Shown: positions 8,136-16,212 of the stretch, one piece after another
How the letters are laid out: every line of letters begins with the position of its first letter
Position numbering within the stretch: position 1 is the stretch's first letter
Source: Mucilaginibacter aquariorum
Lineage (GTDB): Bacteria; Bacteroidota; Bacteroidia; Sphingobacteriales; Sphingobacteriaceae
Length of the DNA: 64,000 bases
Reading direction: 5' to 3'
Assembly: GCF_024498135.1 (NCBI RefSeq)
Contig: NZ_JANHOH010000002.1
Coordinates: 248,001 to 312,000, forward strand
The notes under the pieces: model-generated
Told to the model about the DNA's origin: nothing
Seen by the model: the letters and a program-made list of their open reading frames with translations, nothing else
Databases searched by the model: none
Position numbers and translations under genes: made by a program

Positions 8136-9774
8136 ACAGGAATTATTTGGCTATATGCCTGCGGAGCCTTACCGGACAGCGGTCGCCTATTTCTCCATGG
8201 AATATGCGATCGATCAATCGCTTAAGATCTATGCGGGCGGGCTTGGCTTTCTGGCGGGTTCGCACTTGCGCAGCGCTTATCACCTGCAGCAAGACTTCGT
8301 TGCTGTCGGCTTACTTTGGAAATACGGTTATTATGACCAATTGCGGGACACGACCAACCACATGACCGCTGCTTTCATCGAAAAAAATTATTCGTTCCTA
8401 ACAGATATAGATCTTACTTTCAGCGTCATCGTCCATCAGTCTCCGGTACACGTCAAGGTTTACCTGTTACCGCCGGCGACATTCGGTTGCGCGCCGCTGT
8501 TTTTGCTGACCACCGATATACCCGAGAACGACGAGCTTTCCCGGTCCATCACGCACCGGCTGTATGAGTCGAACGAGGCGACGCGCATTGCACAAAACAT
8601 CGTTTTAGGCATTGGCGGCGCTAAGATGCTCGATTTATTGGCGCTTACACCGGAGGTTTACCACCTCAACGAGGGACATGCCGTAGCCCTTAACTTTTAT
8701 CTGTATGACAAGTTCAAAGATCTGGCGGAGGTAAAGAAACGGGTTGTATTTACCACCCACACACCGGAGATGGCCGGAAATGAAGCACATAGTTTTGCAT
8801 TACTGGACACGATGTCCTTTTTTTACCACCTGACGGAAACAGCGGTCAAAGCGTTGCTTTCGCTCAGCGGGGAGCAGTTCAACTACACGCTGACGGCGCT
8901 GAAGTTCGCACGAAAGGCCAACGGTGTTTCTAAACTTCATGCACTTACTGCACAGCAGATGTGGGGCGGTAACGCCGGGATCTGTCCCATCATAGCGATC
9001 ACCAACGCGCAAAACCATGACCATTGGTCGGACATTCTGTTAAGCCAGCACCTGGTAGCGAGCGACCGCGAAGCGTTCTGGCGCCGCAAGCAGGCATTGA
9101 AGCACGAACTCTTCCAGGTCGTCGCGGACCAATGCGGCAAATTATTCCGCGACGACATACTTACGATCGTTTGGGCACGGCGGTTCGCCGGGTATAAACG
9201 CAGCGGATTGCTGATGGCAGAATGGTCGGCGTTTGTTAACCTCGTTACACAGGTTAAATTTCCGGTGCAGTTGATCTGGGCCGGGAAGCCCTATCCGGGT
9301 GATGCTTATGGTACCGGGGAATTTAACCAGTTGATCAACCGTAGCTTCGGTTTCTCCAATTGTGCCGTACTGACCGGGTATGAATTACGGCTGTCGTCAT
9401 TGTTAAAGAAAGGCGCTGATGTTTGGCTGAACACACCACGCCTGTATCATGAAGCCTCCGGAACAAGTGGAATGACCGCGGCCATGAACGGAACGGTGAA
9501 CCTAACAATCCCCGATGGCTGGGTGCCTGAGTTTGCTCGGGACCTCGTTAACTGCTTTTTGATCCCGACGGCCCCGCAAACATTACAGGATGCCCAAAAG
9601 GATGAACTGGAAAACAAAGCCCTGTTGCAGATACTCACGGAAAAGGTATTACCCCTGTATTATGAACAGCCGGAGGAATGGTTCCGGGTCGCCCTTGCCG
9701 CTTACGGGGATGTCAGAACAGCTTTCGGAAGCGATCGCCTGGCTCAGCAATATTACCAGGAACTGTATGCATGA
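8128..9774 (+). CDS. glgP: Short-type alpha-glucan phosphorylase homologue (GT35), catalytic Lys replaced
   Basis: A 548-residue GT35 protein of the short bacterial/archaeal type, expected to release glucose-1-phosphate from glycogen or maltodextrin. Start ATG 8128 (MNKQELFGYM) is chosen because the family begins close to the VAYFSMEYAI motif. Seen: AGGLGFLAGSH, YHLNEGHAV, FTTHTPEMAGNEAH, ARRFAGYKR and EASGTSGMTAAMNG. In all phosphorylases I know, the last motif carries the lysine that forms the Schiff base with pyridoxal phosphate (GNMKF in rabbit muscle, GMKAA or GEKAV in short forms). Here it is threonine (Thr450, codon ACC at 9475-9477). The enzyme may therefore lack PLP and be inactive, regulatory or altered in chemistry. 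Confidence 0.85.
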   Translation: MNKQELFGYMPAEPYRTAVAYFSMEYAIDQSLKIYAGGLGFLAGSHLRSAYHLQQDFVAVGLLWKYGYYDQLRDTTNHMTAAFIEKNYSFLTDIDLTFSVIVHQSPVHVKVYLLPPATFGCAPLFLLTTDIPENDELSRSITHRLYESNEATRIAQNIVLGIGGAKMLDLLALTPEVYHLNEGHAVALNFYLYDKFKDLAEVKKRVVFTTHTPEMAGNEAHSFALLDTMSFFYHLTETAVKALLSLSGEQFNYTLTALKFARKANGVSKLHALTAQQMWGGNAGICPIIAITNAQNHDHWSDILLSQHLVASDREAFWRRKQALKHELFQVVADQCGKLFRDDILTIVWARRFAGYKRSGLLMAEWSAFVNLVTQVKFPVQLIWAGKPYPGDAYGTGEFNQLINRSFGFSNCAVLTGYELRLSSLLKKGADVWLNTPRLYHEASGTSGMTAAMNGTVNLTIPDGWVPEFARDLVNCFLIPTAPQTLQDAQKDELENKALLQILTEKVLPLYYEQPEEWFRVALAAYGDVRTAFGSDRLAQQYYQELYA

Positions 9775-9836
9775 GCAGACGCATGCGTCCCGATGACCCG
9801 GATCATGTTTTTGCACCAAGCGATCTGCGAACTTTA
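9772..9836 (+). promoter_or_regulatory. Tandem Crp/Fnr-type boxes and -7 element, USP 9859
   Basis: Perfect proximal box TGACCCGGATCA at 9794-9805, one-mismatch distal TGAGCAGACGCA at 9772-9783, and -7 element GAACTTTA at 9829-9836 (33 bp). The ATG at 9793 overlaps the proximal box, so the gene must start downstream, at 9859. Confidence 0.8.
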
Positions 9837-9858
9837 TAAAAACGACGCAAGCAAAAAT

Positions 9859-10683
9859 ATGAAAACGATCCTCCTCATTAACGACGGTTCAACAGCCGTG
9901 CTATCCGCTGCAAAGTTAACGCTGCAGATCGCGCGAGACATGCAGGCCGAGATCCTCATCGTCCAAACCTACCCGCAGCTCAAGGCGCTCCCTGTCAAAG
10001 TACTGGCCGGCTCACGAGGCGGATCGGCTGAGGCTGCTGAACGGAAACCGGAGCGGTTCTACCACCTGTTTCAGCGGCTCAGTCAATCGCAGGACGGCTT
10101 TCAACCGGCGATCTCCATGGTCGAGCTACCGCAGGCAGATGCTCCGGCTGTTGCCAGCTTCGCGCAGAAAGCGGGCTGCTGGCTGATCGTTCGTGGTTGC
10201 GGTAAAATGCCGCCAGGGCAGGAGACGCTCGATTACCAAAGCTTGCTTAACCGGCTGCACTGTCCGTTGCTGCTGATGCCGGAACGCTGGGATGGTGAAG
10301 GGATTCACCGTATGACCTATATGGCCGACCTCAGGTATTGCCGGCTCAATATCATGCGTTACCTGGCCCGCTGGGCAACGGCATCCCGGGCCAGCCTGTC
10401 CCTGGCGCATTTCAGCAAAGAAGGGCTGGTACCTATTGTTGAAAGTTATGGGGTTCAGCTTTTCGCGGACGTTGCAAGACAACTTCCGCCCTGTTCGCTG
10501 TCTTTTAATAACATTCGGGAGCCCGATATTCATCGCGCGGTAGACATATTGATCAATGGTCTGCATACGGACCTGATTGCACTGATCAATCACCGGTTCC
10601 ATTTTGAACAACTCATCGGCAACCGGCTGACCGACCAGTTTCCTCCAGCCATCGGAGTGCCGCTGCTGCTATTTCCCATGTAA
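9859..10683 (+). CDS. Divergent universal stress protein
   Basis: A 274-residue protein related to the tandem USPs but strongly diverged: the beta-1 start (MKTILLINDGSTAVLSAAKL) is kept, while the ATP-binding loop has decayed to VRGCGKMPPGQETLDYQSLL. The second half retains DLIALINHRFHF...GVPLLLFP, matching the domain-2 ending of the other island USPs. The upstream ATG at 9793 is in frame but lies inside the promoter box, so 9859 is preferred; it also aligns with the other USP starts. It probably acts through protein contacts rather than ATP binding. It is followed four codons later by the Mg2+ ATPase gene. Confidence 0.85.
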   Translation: MKTILLINDGSTAVLSAAKLTLQIARDMQAEILIVQTYPQLKALPVKVLAGSRGGSAEAAERKPERFYHLFQRLSQSQDGFQPAISMVELPQADAPAVASFAQKAGCWLIVRGCGKMPPGQETLDYQSLLNRLHCPLLLMPERWDGEGIHRMTYMADLRYCRLNIMRYLARWATASRASLSLAHFSKEGLVPIVESYGVQLFADVARQLPPCSLSFNNIREPDIHRAVDILINGLHTDLIALINHRFHFEQLIGNRLTDQFPPAIGVPLLLFPM

Positions 10684-10692
10684 TGGTTGGCG

Positions 10693-13272
10693 ATGTCGAT
10701 GCAAACACACAAGGAAACACCTTTCTGGACGCTTGACGCCGCGGCAGCATTCAAACAGCTAAACACGAGAGCTGCCGGTCTTTCCACTCCGGAAGCCCGG
10801 CAGCGGCTTCGGAAATATGGCGAGAACACGGTGACTTCCAACAGGACGAGCCAGGCATTCGTCTTGTTCCTAAGGCAATTTAAAAGCCCCGTTACTATCC
10901 TGCTCGTCGTGGCATCGATAATGGCAGCAGGTCTGGGCGATACGGCTGACGCCATTATCATTTGCGGGATCGTGCTGATTAGCGGTTGGCTTGGTTTCTG
11001 GCAGGAGAAGGGTGCAGACAGGGCGGTAAAACATTTGCTGGAGCTGGTACAGTTGAATTGTTCCGTATGCAGGGATGGCCGTAATGTCAATTTACCGATA
11101 AAGGCAGTCGTTCCGGGTGATATCGTTGAACTGTCCGCCGGTGATATGATACCAGGGGATTGCCTGGTGCTGACCATGACAGCCTTATATGTCGATGAAG
11201 CGGCATTCACAGGTGAATCATTTCCGGTTGAAAAATACAACTTACCCCTGGCGGCAGCTACGCCGCTGGCTAAAAGGACCAACGCCTTGTTCATGGGCAG
11301 TCACGTGGTCAGCGGAACGGCAAGCGCGCTTGTTGTCGCTACCGGCATAGCTACAGAATTCGGTAAGTTATCATCCAGCCTGAGCAATGATCCACCGGAG
11401 ACCGATTTCGAACTGGGGATCCGCAAGTTCGGCTATTTGTTAATGGAGTTGACCTTGTTGCTGGTCATCATCATTTTCGCCCTGAATGTCTGGCTGCATA
11501 AACCCGTCCTGGATTCTTTTCTATTTTCACTGGCACTTGCGGTCGGCCTTACGCCCCAGCTGCTCCCGGCCATTATCAGTGTAAATCTGGCGGCAGGCGC
11601 GAGAAAGATGGCCGGCATGCAAGTGATCGTTAAAAGGCTGTCGGCCATTGAGAATTTCGGGAGTATGAATATACTCTGTACGGACAAGACCGGCACCATC
11701 ACTGTAGGGAAGGTGGTGGTCAAAGACGCGCTCGATTGTGAAGGAAACGTCAGTCCAAGCGTGTTGCGCGATGCCTGGCTGAACGCGTCCCTGCAACGAG
11801 GGTTCCATAATCCGATCGACCAGGCCATCTGCGAGGCTTACCGCGGAACGGATGCCTTACCTGATGCGACGGCAGAGATCCCCTATGATTTTTCCCGCAA
11901 GCGATTAAGCATTCAGGTAGAAGAGTCTGGCCGTTCCCGGCTGATCACGAAAGGGGCTTTTTCATCGGTGCTGGCAATTTGTACCGACTTAACAATTAAG
12001 GGGCAGGTACAGCCCCTCACCGCTGAGCGTAAACAAGGGCTAATTGACCGTTATGAAGTGCTGAGTCGCAGCGGTTACCGAACGCTGGCGCTGGCCGTGA
12101 AGGACATCCCGGATAAGCACAAGATCAACCGGCAAGACGAATCAGGGATGATTTTTCAGGGATTTATTACCCTGTTCGATCCGCCAAAACCCGACAGCGC
12201 CGCTACGCTGCTCCGTTTGCAGGAGTCGGGTGTCCGGCTGAAAATCATCACTGGCGACAATGCGCTGGTGGCGCAGCATCTTGCCGGCTTACTGGAAATG
12301 ACAGCGCCCAGGATATTGACGGGGGGAGCAATGCGCCAAATGAGCCCATCCGCCTTAGCGCATGCTGCCCCGCGCACGGACATTTTTGCCGAAGTAGAGC
12401 CCAACCAGAAAGAAAGAATCATTCTGCTGTTGAAGAAGGCAGGTCATGTGGTTGGCTTTATGGGTGATGGCATCAATGACGCCCCGGCCCTGCACGCGGC
12501 CGATGTCGGGATCTCTGTAAATACGGCGGTTGATGTGGCCAAAGAAGCCGCTGACATTGTGCTGCTCGACAGTGAACTGCAAGTCCTGGCGAACGGCATT
12601 ATAGAAGGCCGTAAAACATTTGCCAATACGATGAAATATGTGTTCATGGCCACCAGCGCCAACTTCGGAAACATGTTCAGCATGGCGGGTGCCTCGCTGT
12701 TTCTTCCTTTTCTGCCACTGTTGCCGAAACAGGTGTTGTTGACGAACCTGCTCACCGATTTTCCGGAAATGGCCATCGCCAGTGACAAGGTTGAGCAGAG
12801 CCAGCTCGCTTTGCCACAACGTTGGGATATGGTTTTCATCCGTAAATTCATGGTCACCTTCGGCCTGCTGAGTTCTGTATTTGACTATCTAACTTTTGGT
12901 TGCCTGATACTCATTTTTCATGCCAACGAGCGGACATTTCAAACCGGCTGGTTTACCGAATCCGTGATATCAGCGGTCGTCATCGTGCTGGTTGTACGCA
13001 CCCGTCAGGCATTTTTTAGGAGCCTACCGGGAAATGCCTTGCTGGCGGCAAGTCTGGCGGTCATCCTGGCGGTCTGTCTGATCCCCGCCTCCCCGCTGGC
13101 ACGCTGGTTCGGATTCGCTGTATTACCGCCAGCCTTATACGGCTGGCTGGCGGTGCTGATCGTTGCCTATATACTCACCGCTGAATTGGTCAAGCACTGG
13201 TTTTACCGGAAGCTGCTGGCGCTTTCGCTCCGAAAAAAGCACACCGTTGCCGAGTCTCACTTGTCTACGTGA
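10693..13272 (+). CDS. mgtA: P-type Mg2+-transporting ATPase, MgtA-like (P3B)
   Basis: An inner-membrane P-type ATPase of about 859 residues. Seen: the dephosphorylation motif FTGESFPVEK, the phosphorylated aspartate in CTDKTGTITVGK, the hinge MGDGINDAPALHAADVG, and about ten membrane helices including VGLTPQLLPAIISVNLAAGA, the counterpart of the MgtA LTPEMLP helix. The C-terminal membrane block (DFPEMAIASDKV onwards) is complete. The family imports Mg2+ at low ion or stress conditions. The first possible start is a TTG at 10687; ATG 10693 is preferred. It lies between two USP genes, as ctpF lies next to USP genes in M. tuberculosis, although CtpF belongs to a different P-type subfamily. Its stop codon is the first half-site of the next promoter. 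Confidence 0.93.
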   Translation: MSMQTHKETPFWTLDAAAAFKQLNTRAAGLSTPEARQRLRKYGENTVTSNRTSQAFVLFLRQFKSPVTILLVVASIMAAGLGDTADAIIICGIVLISGWLGFWQEKGADRAVKHLLELVQLNCSVCRDGRNVNLPIKAVVPGDIVELSAGDMIPGDCLVLTMTALYVDEAAFTGESFPVEKYNLPLAAATPLAKRTNALFMGSHVVSGTASALVVATGIATEFGKLSSSLSNDPPETDFELGIRKFGYLLMELTLLLVIIIFALNVWLHKPVLDSFLFSLALAVGLTPQLLPAIISVNLAAGARKMAGMQVIVKRLSAIENFGSMNILCTDKTGTITVGKVVVKDALDCEGNVSPSVLRDAWLNASLQRGFHNPIDQAICEAYRGTDALPDATAEIPYDFSRKRLSIQVEESGRSRLITKGAFSSVLAICTDLTIKGQVQPLTAERKQGLIDRYEVLSRSGYRTLALAVKDIPDKHKINRQDESGMIFQGFITLFDPPKPDSAATLLRLQESGVRLKIITGDNALVAQHLAGLLEMTAPRILTGGAMRQMSPSALAHAAPRTDIFAEVEPNQKERIILLLKKAGHVVGFMGDGINDAPALHAADVGISVNTAVDVAKEAADIVLLDSELQVLANGIIEGRKTFANTMKYVFMATSANFGNMFSMAGASLFLPFLPLLPKQVLLTNLLTDFPEMAIASDKVEQSQLALPQRWDMVFIRKFMVTFGLLSSVFDYLTFGCLILIFHANERTFQTGWFTESVISAVVIVLVVRTRQAFFRSLPGNALLAASLAVILAVCLIPASPLARWFGFAVLPPALYGWLAVLIVAYILTAELVKHWFYRKLLALSLRKKHTVAESHLST

Positions 13273-13312
13273 TGCCCATCACAGTATCACCGCGTTCATT
13301 TTTGGACTTTTA
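13248..13312 (+). promoter_or_regulatory. Tandem Crp/Fnr-type boxes and -7 element, USP 13329
   Basis: Perfect proximal box TGATGCCCATCA at 13270-13281 (its TGA is the mgtA stop codon), one-mismatch distal TGCCGAGTCTCA at 13248-13259 inside mgtA, and -7 element GACTTTTA at 13305-13312. Confidence 0.8.
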
Positions 13313-13328
13313 AGCCAAAACAATTGCA

Positions 13329-14210
13329 ATGAAAACCATTCTGATCCCTACTGATTTTTCGGCAGCTGCGGCAAATGCGGCGCGTTACGGTTTATTCCTG
13401 GCCCAACACCTGCAGGCCGATATCCAGCTTATCCATGCATTTAAAGTACCAGCGGAGGCACGCGCGGCGGCGCAAACCGCATGGCCATTGAATGATTACG
13501 AACAGGTTAAACGGGATTGTGTTCTGGAACTGGATAACCTGCGTCACCAATTGGAACTGGAAACGATCGCTTCGGTATCGCCGCGTAACTATATCAGCCG
13601 TATCACCGGCACGGCCGAACTTGGCGAGGTTACCGTCATGACCCGAAACCTGGTTGACCATTACCGTTCACCGCTGGTCGTTATGGGCATGTCAGGCGCG
13701 GGAAACCTCCAGCGCCTGTTGATAGGCAGTAGTAGCCGGGAACTGATCGATAAAGCTACCTTTCCTGTCCTGCTGGTGCCTGATCTGCCGGTAACGAAAC
13801 AGTTGAAAAAGATCGCCTTCGCCACTGATCTCAGTAAAGGAGACATTCAGATCATTCATTCCCTGGCGAGCCTCGCCAGGCCCTTTAATGCAGAGATCCT
13901 GATCGCACATATAACCGATGATAAGTATGATACAGTGGCACGGCAGCACCAGGTAAACGAGTTCATGAGCGGAGTGACGGATCAAGCCAACTATGGGCAG
14001 ATCTATTACCGGCATATCAAAAGCATGGATGTTGACCATGGTCTGGATTGGCTGTCTGAGCATGGGCAGATCGACCTCCTCGCCATGGTACATCGTCCGC
14101 ATCCCTTCTTTGAAAAGATCTTTAAGGGAAGTCATACACAGCGATTGGCCAGGCACATTCGGATCCCTTTGTTGGTTTTTCCACCTGATGCCCATGGTGT
14201 TTGCTTTTAA
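13329..14210 (+). CDS. Tandem-domain universal stress protein with intact ATP loop
   Basis: A 293-residue two-domain USP. The first domain carries the canonical ATP-binding pattern G-x2-G-x9-G-S (GMSGAGNLQRLLIGSSSR, about residues 120-137), so this copy should bind ATP. The second begins near residue 158 (KKIAFATDLSKGDIQ) and ends RIPLLVFP. Its stop codon abuts the ATG of the alcohol dehydrogenase gene, so the two are one operon with their own box promoter. Confidence 0.92.
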   Translation: MKTILIPTDFSAAAANAARYGLFLAQHLQADIQLIHAFKVPAEARAAAQTAWPLNDYEQVKRDCVLELDNLRHQLELETIASVSPRNYISRITGTAELGEVTVMTRNLVDHYRSPLVVMGMSGAGNLQRLLIGSSSRELIDKATFPVLLVPDLPVTKQLKKIAFATDLSKGDIQIIHSLASLARPFNAEILIAHITDDKYDTVARQHQVNEFMSGVTDQANYGQIYYRHIKSMDVDHGLDWLSEHGQIDLLAMVHRPHPFFEKIFKGSHTQRLARHIRIPLLVFPPDAHGVCF

Positions 14211-15230
14211 ATGATGTATGCTATGAAAGGTGAAATGAATGCGATGATGCTGGAGCGGCCGGGGCAGCCACTGATGTATCGGAAAGTTGCTATTCCGCAA
14301 CCGGGACCGGGCGAGCTGCAATTACGGGTGATCGCCTGCGGCGTTTGCCGTACCGACCTGCATATCGTCGATGGAGAACTGACAGCCGCCAAGCTGCCGC
14401 TGATCCCGGGTCACGAAGTGATCGCCCGCATTACGGCTTTAGGCGTCAGTGTCACGGGCTTCTGTACTGGCGACATTGTGGGTGTCCCATGGCTGGGCTA
14501 CACCTGCGGTGCCTGCCGGTATTGCCTCGCCGGCCGGGAGAACCTCTGTGAAAAAGCGAAGTTCACCGGCTACACCCTCGATGGCGGTTATGCTGAATTT
14601 ATGGTTGCAGATGCGCGGTTTTGTTTTCTGATGCCAGCGGGTTACCAGGAGGCCACCGCCGCACCGCTCTTATGCGCCGGCCTGATCGGGTTCAGGTCCT
14701 ACCGGATGATCCGCCCGGAAGCAACCAGGATCGGGCTCTATGGTTTTGGGGCCGCCGCACACATTTTGACGCAGATCGCCAAAGCGCAGGGAAAGCAGCT
14801 ATTTGCCTTCACGCGTGAAGGGGATACAGCGGCTCAGTTGTTCGCGATCAGGATGGGTGCCGGCTGGGCCGGCGGCAGTCTGGATAAAGCACCCGAACGG
14901 CTGGATGCAGCGATCATCCTGGCTCCTGCAGGTGAACTTATCCCCAAAGCATTAAAGGACGTTGATAAGGCCGGACAGGTGATCTGCGGGGGCATTCACA
15001 TGAGTGATATACCCAGCTTTCCCTATGCGCTGCTTTGGGAGGAGCGCTCGGTCCAGTCAGTGGCGAACCTCAGCCGCGAAGACGCTAAGGCGTTTTTACA
15101 GCAACTCGCGTTATCGCCGGTTAAAACGCAAACCACCACATTTCCTTTAAGCCAGGCGAATGAGGCCTTGCGTCAATTGCGCAGCGGACAACTACAGGGC
15201 GCTGCTGTGTTGCTGATTAACGGTCATTAG
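14211..15230 (+). CDS. Zinc-dependent alcohol dehydrogenase
   Basis: A 339-residue medium-chain dehydrogenase. Catalytic zinc ligands are in CGVCRTDLH and GHEV; the structural zinc set is the four cysteines of CGACRYCLAGRENLC. The Rossmann region (IGLYGFGAAAHILTQIAK, near residue 180) binds NAD(P). It resembles the zinc-binding alcohol dehydrogenase family found near stress genes in many bacteria and could regenerate NAD+ during fermentation. The first ATG touches the USP stop; ATG 14223 or 14238 are alternative starts. Substrate unknown. Confidence 0.9.
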   Translation: MMYAMKGEMNAMMLERPGQPLMYRKVAIPQPGPGELQLRVIACGVCRTDLHIVDGELTAAKLPLIPGHEVIARITALGVSVTGFCTGDIVGVPWLGYTCGACRYCLAGRENLCEKAKFTGYTLDGGYAEFMVADARFCFLMPAGYQEATAAPLLCAGLIGFRSYRMIRPEATRIGLYGFGAAAHILTQIAKAQGKQLFAFTREGDTAAQLFAIRMGAGWAGGSLDKAPERLDAAIILAPAGELIPKALKDVDKAGQVICGGIHMSDIPSFPYALLWEERSVQSVANLSREDAKAFLQQLALSPVKTQTTTFPLSQANEALRQLRSGQLQGAAVLLINGH

Positions 15231-15251
15231 CGGCAGTCACCGGACTGCCGC
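15230..15251. terminator. Hairpin between convergent genes
   Basis: A perfect 9-bp stem (GCGGCAGTC / GACTGCCGC) with a 4-base loop separates the convergent dehydrogenase and USP genes. It has no long T-run, but the position suits a bidirectional terminator. Confidence 0.65.
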
Positions 15252-15260
15252 CCGATTCGT

Positions 15261-16124
15261 CTATTCAGCGGCTATCCCTGCCGGAATGATCAGTACCGGA
15301 AGGTCTTGTTTATCCAGCAATGTTTGCGCCTGATTCTGTTTAAAAAGACGGTTTAACCAGTTATGACGATCATGCACCAGTACCAGCAGGTCACTGTTGT
15401 TAATAGCGCATAAGCGGTTCAGGCGATCAACCAATTCTTTTCCACCGACTTCGTGGTAGCTGATATCCTGGAAATGATAACGGGCCACCTGGTGTTTAAA
15501 AGAAGCTTTCAACTCTTCGCTCAAAGGCTTTTCGCCCCATAGCGAAACATGTACGATGTCCAGGCTGAAGCCAAACAGTCGTCCGATGCGGGTCAGATAA
15601 TGTACCGCTTTTTGATCTGCCTGGTCAAAGTCTGTCGCCAGGGTGACCTTACGCAACGCATTTAATGGATGGCTTGGAGGAATGATCAGCACCGGGCGGT
15701 CGGTATGTTCGATCACAGCAGAAGTGTCGCTGCCCATCAGCAGGTGTTCCCAGGCTTTACCGGTACGTGCCCCCATGACGATCATCTCGATGTTCTCGAG
15801 TTTCAACAGGTTCTTCACCTGGCTACCCACACTACCCAGGTCATGGCGATCATCAATGCTGGGGTGATGGTCCCCTGTTGGCAGCTGGCTGGCCAGTTCC
15901 TGCAGGTCTTCTTTAAGGAATTTTAATTTTTCCTTGCCTTCGTCAGCCCACATCAGTTGTTCGATGGGCCAGGGGGCACCGCCGTATTCCGAGATGACCG
16001 GTTCGCTGACGTAAGTGTTGAATAAAATGATGTTGGCATGCAATTTACCGGCAATGGTTACGGCCGCTTCAGCCGCCTGTCTGGCATTCTCGCTGAAGTC
16101 CGTGAGTACTAAGATCTTTTTCAT
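15261..16124 (-). CDS. Tandem-domain universal stress protein
   Basis: A 287-residue two-domain USP (MKKILVLTDFSENARQAAEA). Domain 1 carries MGARTGKAWEHLLMGSDTSAVI, close to the ATP loop but with shifted glycine spacing. Domain 2 (KVTLATDFDQADQKAVHYL) ends with the island-specific pattern DLLVLVHDRHNWLNRLFKQ and LPVLIIP. It is monocistronic, transcribed away from the REC-Crp gene's 3' end, with boxes at the standard distance. Confidence 0.92.
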   Translation of the reverse strand: MKKILVLTDFSENARQAAEAAVTIAGKLHANIILFNTYVSEPVISEYGGAPWPIEQLMWADEGKEKLKFLKEDLQELASQLPTGDHHPSIDDRHDLGSVGSQVKNLLKLENIEMIVMGARTGKAWEHLLMGSDTSAVIEHTDRPVLIIPPSHPLNALRKVTLATDFDQADQKAVHYLTRIGRLFGFSLDIVHVSLWGEKPLSEELKASFKHQVARYHFQDISYHEVGGKELVDRLNRLCAINNSDLLVLVHDRHNWLNRLFKQNQAQTLLDKQDLPVLIIPAGIAAE

Positions 16125-16145
16125 AATTCTACTGATTGATGAACT

Positions 16146-16210
16146 TAAATATCGAAGCTATGCAGCAGATAAAACATGACCGCGGTCAGCGTCAGGACTG
16201 ACAGCAAGCA
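16146..16210 (-). promoter_or_regulatory. Tandem Crp/Fnr-type boxes and -7 element, USP 15261-16124
   Basis: Perfect proximal box TGACCGCGGTCA at 16177-16188, one-mismatch distal TGACAGCAAGCA at 16199-16210, and -7 element GATATTTA reading from 16153 to 16146. It fills the short gap after the regulator gene. Confidence 0.78.
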
Positions 16211-16212
16211 GA

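Noticed and set aside
10126-11294. Long minus-strand frames over the USP and mgtA genes
   Set aside because: They lie opposite strongly coding plus-strand genes with intact family motifs and have no recognisable domains; they are shadows.
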